Of a DNA stretch of 64,000 bases, positions 60,725 through 64,000 are shown piece after piece. Under the pieces are notes generated by a model. It did no database searches. It was not told where the DNA came from and worked only from the letters and a program-made list of their open reading frames with translations. Source of the stretch: Sphaerisporangium krabiense (GTDB taxonomy: Bacteria; Actinomycetota; Actinomycetes; Streptosporangiales; Streptosporangiaceae); contig NZ_JACHBR010000002.1 of assembly GCF_014200435.1 (NCBI RefSeq), positions 238,501 to 302,500 of the forward strand. Direction: 5' to 3'. Position 1 is the stretch's first letter, and the number at the start of each line of letters is the position of its first letter. The position numbers and the translations under genes are program-made.

Positions 60725-61264
60725 GTGAACGTCGACAACTCCGCGCCACCCCGCCCGGCGACCGAGGCGAAGTCGCTGCGGCGGGCGTTCGGGGCCTTCG
60801 CCACCGGCGTCACCGTGGTGACGACCGGCGGCGACGTCCCGCACGCCATGACCGCCAACTCCTTCACCTCGGTGTCGCTCGATCCGCCGCTCCTGCTGGT
60901 CTGCGTCGACCGCGGCGCGCTGATGCACCAGTACCTCAGCGCGTCGCGGTTCTTCGGGGTGTCGGTTCTCGCCTCCCACCAGGAGGCGGAGGCGATGCAC
61001 TTCGCCGACCGCCACCGCACGCTCGGGGCCGCCCAGTTCGACAGCGTCGACTGGCACCCCGGGCGCCTGTCCGGCGTGCCGCTGCTCGGCGGCACGCTGG
61101 CCGGTTTCGAGTGTGAGATGTGGCGCGCCTACGACGGCGGGGACCACACCATCTTCATCGGCGAGGTCTTGAACCTGCACCAGCCCACCGACAGGGACGC
61201 GCTGCTCGTCTTCAAGGCCAAGTTCCGCCAGCTCAGTCCCGATTGGAGCGAGGTGCCGGCGTGA
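60725..61264 (+). CDS. Flavin reductase (FMN/FAD-binding, HpaC-like)
   Basis: 179 aa, GTG 60725 with AGGAGA upstream. Split-barrel flavin reductase: LRRAFGAFATGVTVVTT at the start, HAMTANSFTSVSLDPPLLLVCV in the flavin site, and HTIFIGEVLNLH near the end. It would supply reduced flavin to an FADH2-dependent oxygenase, as SgcE6-type reductases do in enediyne clusters; no such oxygenase follows in the window. The stop overlaps the P450 start. Confidence 0.9.
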   Translation: MNVDNSAPPRPATEAKSLRRAFGAFATGVTVVTTGGDVPHAMTANSFTSVSLDPPLLLVCVDRGALMHQYLSASRFFGVSVLASHQEAEAMHFADRHRTLGAAQFDSVDWHPGRLSGVPLLGGTLAGFECEMWRAYDGGDHTIFIGEVLNLHQPTDRDALLVFKAKFRQLSPDWSEVPA

Positions 61265-62649
61265 CACTGACCGGACCCGAGGCCAAGGCGGCGCCCGGGG
61301 GGACCTCCCCGGGCGCCCGCCGGGTGCCGCCCGGCCCACCCTTGTGGGCCGGGCCCGGCCTTTTCAAGAAGCTCGCCACCGACCGCCTGGCCCTGATGGA
61401 GCAGGCCGCCACCTACGGCGACGCGGCGAAGCTGACCATCGGCCCCAAGAAGCTGTACTTCTTCAACCATCCCGACCACGCCAAACACGTGCTCGCCGAC
61501 AACAGCGGCAACTACCACAAGGGCGTCGGCCTGGTCCAGGCGCGGCGCGCCATCGGCGACGGCCTGCTGACCAGCGAGGGCGAGCTGTGGCGCAAACAGC
61601 GCCGCATGATCCAGCCGGTGTTCCAGAACAAGCGGATCTCCCAGCAGGCCGGGGTCATCGCCGCGGAGGCGGCGAACCTGGTCGAGCGGCTGCGCGCCAA
61701 GGGACGCCAGGGACCGGTCGACGTCGTCCAGGAGATGACGTGGCTGAGCCTCGGCGTGCTCGGCCGCACGCTGCTGGACGCCGACCTCGGCGCGTTCGAC
61801 CGGATCGGCCAGGACTTCGAGGCCGTCCAGGACCAGGCGATGTTCGAGCTGGTCACGCTGAGCAAGGTGCCGATGTGGGTGCCGCTGCCCAAGCAGCTCC
61901 GCTTCCGGCGCGCCCGGGCCGACCTGCAGCGCATCGTCGACCACCTGGAGGCCGAGCGGCTGCGCACGGGCGTCGACGGCGACGACGTCGTCTCACGCCT
62001 CATCGCCTCGACGCGGGAGGAGTCCGACCACCGCGTCGGGCGGCAGCGCATGCGCGACGAGCTCGTCACGCTGCTGCTGGCCGGGCACGAGACCACGGCG
62101 AGCACGCTGTCGTGGACGTTCCACCTCATCGACGGGCACCCGGAGGTGCGCGAGCGGCTGCACGCCGAGGCCGTCGAGGTGCTCGGCGACCGGCTCCCGG
62201 TCTTCGAGGACCTGACCCGGCTGACGTACACCGCGATGGTGGTGGAGGAGGTCATGCGCCTCTACCCGCCGGTGTGGATGCTGCCCCGGGAGGCCCAGGG
62301 CGACGACGAGGTGGGCGGCTACCACGTGCCCAAGGGCGCCGACGTGCTGATCAGCCCCTACACGCTGCACCGGCACCCGGCGTTCTGGGACAGGCCCGAG
62401 GTGTTCGACCCCGAGCGGTTCGACCCGGGACGCCCCTCGGGACGCCCCCGATACGCCTACATCCCCTTCGGCGCGGGACCGCGGTTCTGCGTCGGCAACC
62501 ACCTCGGCATGATGGAGGCCACGTTCGTGATCGCCATGGTGGCGCGCGACCTGCGGCTCGCCAAGGTGCCGGGGTACAAGGTGGTCCCCGAGCCCATGCT
62601 GTCGCTGCGGGTGCGCGGCGGACTGCCCATGACGGTGCACCCCGCCTGA
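61261..62649 (+). CDS. Cytochrome P450
   Basis: 462 aa, GTG 61261 in a GTGA overlap. Pro-rich start RRVPPGPPLWAGP, I-helix LLLAGHETTASTLSW, K-helix EEVMRLYPPVWMLPREA with the ExxR pair, and haem loop FGAGPRFCVGNHLG with Cys410 as iron ligand. The proline-rich hinge and long form resemble bacterial CYP102- or CYP4-like P450s rather than short actinobacterial P450s. It probably oxidises the polyene or enediyne intermediate; redox partners are not encoded nearby. Confidence 0.94.
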   Translation: MTLTGPEAKAAPGGTSPGARRVPPGPPLWAGPGLFKKLATDRLALMEQAATYGDAAKLTIGPKKLYFFNHPDHAKHVLADNSGNYHKGVGLVQARRAIGDGLLTSEGELWRKQRRMIQPVFQNKRISQQAGVIAAEAANLVERLRAKGRQGPVDVVQEMTWLSLGVLGRTLLDADLGAFDRIGQDFEAVQDQAMFELVTLSKVPMWVPLPKQLRFRRARADLQRIVDHLEAERLRTGVDGDDVVSRLIASTREESDHRVGRQRMRDELVTLLLAGHETTASTLSWTFHLIDGHPEVRERLHAEAVEVLGDRLPVFEDLTRLTYTAMVVEEVMRLYPPVWMLPREAQGDDEVGGYHVPKGADVLISPYTLHRHPAFWDRPEVFDPERFDPGRPSGRPRYAYIPFGAGPRFCVGNHLGMMEATFVIAMVARDLRLAKVPGYKVVPEPMLSLRVRGGLPMTVHPA

Positions 62650-62665
62650 GCGGAGACCCTCTCCA

Positions 62666-62706
62666 CCCGCCGCCGGCCCCGGGCGCGTCCCGGCGCCGGC
62701 GGCGGG
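62666..62706 (+). terminator. Terminator hairpin after the enediyne operon
   Basis: Perfect 12-bp arms CCCGCCGCCGGC (62666-62677) and GCCGGCGGCGGG (62695-62706) with a GC-rich 17-nt loop, 17 bp after the P450 stop. No T tract. Confidence 0.7.
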
Positions 62707-63090
62707 GCCCTCGCGCGCGGGATCGTGGCCGGCTTTCCCACGCGCGACAGGGGTCACATTCGCCTGCCCCTTAAGGGACGCATTCCTTTTCCGTGGCACG
62801 GCGGATTTCCGCGCCGGCCCTTTGGGGGCCGTGTCAGGGGGCGCGGGAGATGATCAGGGGTGGCGGCGGCATGCCGTCGTGAACGACGATGGTCACGTTC
62901 CGGGGGGACTCATCGTCACGCCGTGTTCCGCCATTGCGCGGCGCGGCGTCGTTCTCATATTCCCGGAAATGACGCGTCCCGTGCGGTACGCCGGGGCGCC
63001 ATTCGCGCGTGCGATTCTTTTTCCGCGGGCCCGTGGCTGTTTCCGGGCGCGCGGCGCGCGTGCGCCCGGAGAACCGGGCCGCCAAAGGAA
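62707..63090. other. Intergenic region between convergent enediyne operon and AraC gene
   Basis: About 380 bp with no supported gene. Local AT-rich patches such as 62780-62800 and 63010-63030 show no promoter-like pair. Confidence 0.4.
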
Positions 63091-63092
63091 AA

Positions 63093-63117
63093 GGACGGGC
63101 CTGGCCGGGGCCCGTCC
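63093..63117 (-). terminator. Intrinsic terminator of the AraC-family gene
   Basis: Stem GGACGGGCC (63093-63101) with GGCCCGTCC (63109-63117), followed on the minus strand by the T-rich TTTTCCTTT. Confidence 0.85.
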
Positions 63118-63150
63118 GTCGCCGTGCGCCGCGCGGGGTGCGGCGCAGGC

Positions 63151-63921
63151 TCAGTGGGTGAGCTGGGGAACGCCGTCCGAGAGCAGGTCGCGCAGGGCGA
63201 GCAGGACGGGCGGGTCTAGGGGGCGGATGGGGCGGAGCCGCAGGTGGGCGAGCCGCAGTTCGGCGCCGGGGCGGACCGTGATGGGCCCGTGGCGGCCGAT
63301 GCACAGGCCCTCGTCCCCGCCGGCGGGGTGGGGGACGGCGTCCTCCCTGCCAGGGGCGACGGACTGCGCCATCAGGTGCCACTCGCCCTGCGGCACGTCC
63401 TCCAGGACGAAGGGTCCCGGCCTGCGCAGGATCGTGTACCGGACGGGCTTTCCTTCGAGGATTCTGTCGGGGAACAGCCCGGCGAAGATGGGCTGGTCCT
63501 TGAGCGGGGACGAGATGTCGCCCCTGATGGTCGTCACCGGCCTGCCCCGCCCGTCGCCGGCCCCCGAGTCGGGCGGCATCTGCGGCGTGATGCTCTTGAG
63601 CTGCCGGTACTTCGTGGGGGAGAGTCCCACGCTCGCGGTGAACCGCGAGCTGAAGGTCCCCACGCTGGAATAGCCGACCCGGTGGCTGATGTCGGTGACC
63701 GTCAGCGAGGTGGTCGTGAGCAGGCGCTTGGCCTCCTGGATCCGCACCGCCGATAGGAACCGGCCCGGCGACAACCCGGTGACCCGCTGGAACACCCGGG
63801 AGAAGTGGAACTTGCTGAACATCGCGGTACGCGCCATGTCGTTGATGGTCAGCTGCTCACCGAGGTTCTCGTGCATGCTCTTGACGACCCGTAGGACGGC
63901 TTGCTCGATCGCGTTTTCCAT
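63151..63921 (-). CDS. AraC-family transcriptional regulator
   Basis: 256 aa from ATG 63921 with GGGAGGAG upstream; an ATG at 63987 with GGAGG would add 22 residues and is also possible. The DNA-binding domain is N-terminal (residues about 1-110): LGEQLTINDMARTAMFSKFHFSRVF and SLTVTDISHRVGYSSVGTFSSRF form the two HTH motifs, with GLSPTKYRQ closing. The C-terminal 140 residues have no recognised ligand domain. The position next to the enediyne operon suggests, but does not show, a link to its control. Confidence 0.88.
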   Translation of the reverse strand: MENAIEQAVLRVVKSMHENLGEQLTINDMARTAMFSKFHFSRVFQRVTGLSPGRFLSAVRIQEAKRLLTTTSLTVTDISHRVGYSSVGTFSSRFTASVGLSPTKYRQLKSITPQMPPDSGAGDGRGRPVTTIRGDISSPLKDQPIFAGLFPDRILEGKPVRYTILRRPGPFVLEDVPQGEWHLMAQSVAPGREDAVPHPAGGDEGLCIGRHGPITVRPGAELRLAHLRLRPIRPLDPPVLLALRDLLSDGVPQLTH

Positions 63922-63990
63922 GGCTCCTCCCGTGCGCTGGAGGCGCTGTGATAATTGACCCCGAATTGACACGGGAGGACTCGTCATCGT
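63922..63990 (-). promoter_or_regulatory. Upstream region of the AraC gene with an AATTGAC direct repeat
   Basis: AATTGAC occurs at 63953-63959 and 63964-63970 (11-bp spacing, one helical turn) in an AT-rich patch 30-50 bp before the ATG at 63921, as expected for an AraC-type half-site pair. Confidence 0.4.
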
Positions 63991-64000
63991 GAGCCTCCGT

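Noticed and set aside
54299..61339. A 2346-codon open frame antisense to the PKS cassette
   Set aside because: It is a GC-skew shadow: low-complexity Arg/Gly/Ala/Val/Asp composition, no domain, and opposite to a PKS with all catalytic motifs.
50534..63960. TAATTGACC shared by the start of UNBL copy 2 and the AraC upstream region as a regulon site
   Set aside because: At 50537 the sequence is the TTG start codon context, so the match is more likely chance than a binding site.

Overview
The window is a very GC-rich stretch with long antisense shadow ORFs, many GTG/TTG starts and genes packed with 4-bp stop/start overlaps. Together with a neocarzinostatin-type protein, an enediyne polyketide synthase and an acyl-CoA carboxylase epsilon subunit, this points to a filamentous actinobacterium (Streptomyces, Actinomadura or a relative; genus not decidable from the sequence). 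I see no tRNA, rRNA, CRISPR array, insertion sequence or phage gene.

Region 1 (1-13.4 kb) is mixed chromosomal content: a truncated NACHT-type NTPase, a QSPYG-repeat membrane protein, a PP2C-like phosphatase, a zinc-ribbon protein, an acetyl-CoA hydrolase/transferase, a NADAR protein, a GPP34 protein, an APC permease, and a divergent pair of secreted enzymes (a GHL10-type hydrolase and a muramoyl-alanine amidase) that share a near-duplicate C-terminal golvesin-like domain.

Region 2 (13.7-16.6 kb) starts with a neocarzinostatin-family apoprotein whose four cysteines fall, after signal-peptide removal, at the neocarzinostatin positions. It is followed by a KptA RNA 2'-phosphotransferase, a CapA-like protein and a small HTH protein with a probably leaderless promoter.

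Region 3 (16.7-43 kb) is the most unusual part: a divergent biosynthetic locus with six LanB-like proteins that have the glutamylation-type dehydratase body but no elimination (SpaB_C) domain. That is the architecture of PEARLs (peptide aminoacyl-tRNA ligases). With them are TldD and TldE/PmbA-type proteases, a ThiO-like FAD amine oxidase, a TPR-like protein, a degenerate radical-SAM-like protein, an MFS exporter and a 43-residue acidic peptide that has no Ser or Cys and ends in ...RIAPLA. I read this as a pearlin locus: amino acids are added to the C-terminus of a scaffold peptide, modified there, and released by TldD/TldE. No recognisable Trp-oxidising enzyme, halogenase or methyltransferase is present, so the product cannot be predicted and may be new.

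Region 4 (43.2-48.7 kb) holds a GCS2/YbdK-type carboxylate-amine ligase, a minus-strand operon (AhpD-like protein, membrane protein, flavin monooxygenase), a SnoaL-like protein and a second AhpD-like paralogue. Its link to either neighbouring pathway is unknown.

Region 5 (49-62.7 kb) is an enediyne warhead cassette: acyl-CoA carboxylase epsilon subunit, two tandem UNBL/DUF1702 proteins, UNBV, UNBU, the iterative PKSE (KS-AT-ACP-KR-DH-PPT), the TEBC thioesterase, a flavin reductase and a cytochrome P450. An AraC-family regulator faces it at the right edge. Whether the apoprotein 35 kb upstream carries the product of this cassette, and whether the PEARL locus supplies a peripheral group to it, are the main open questions.
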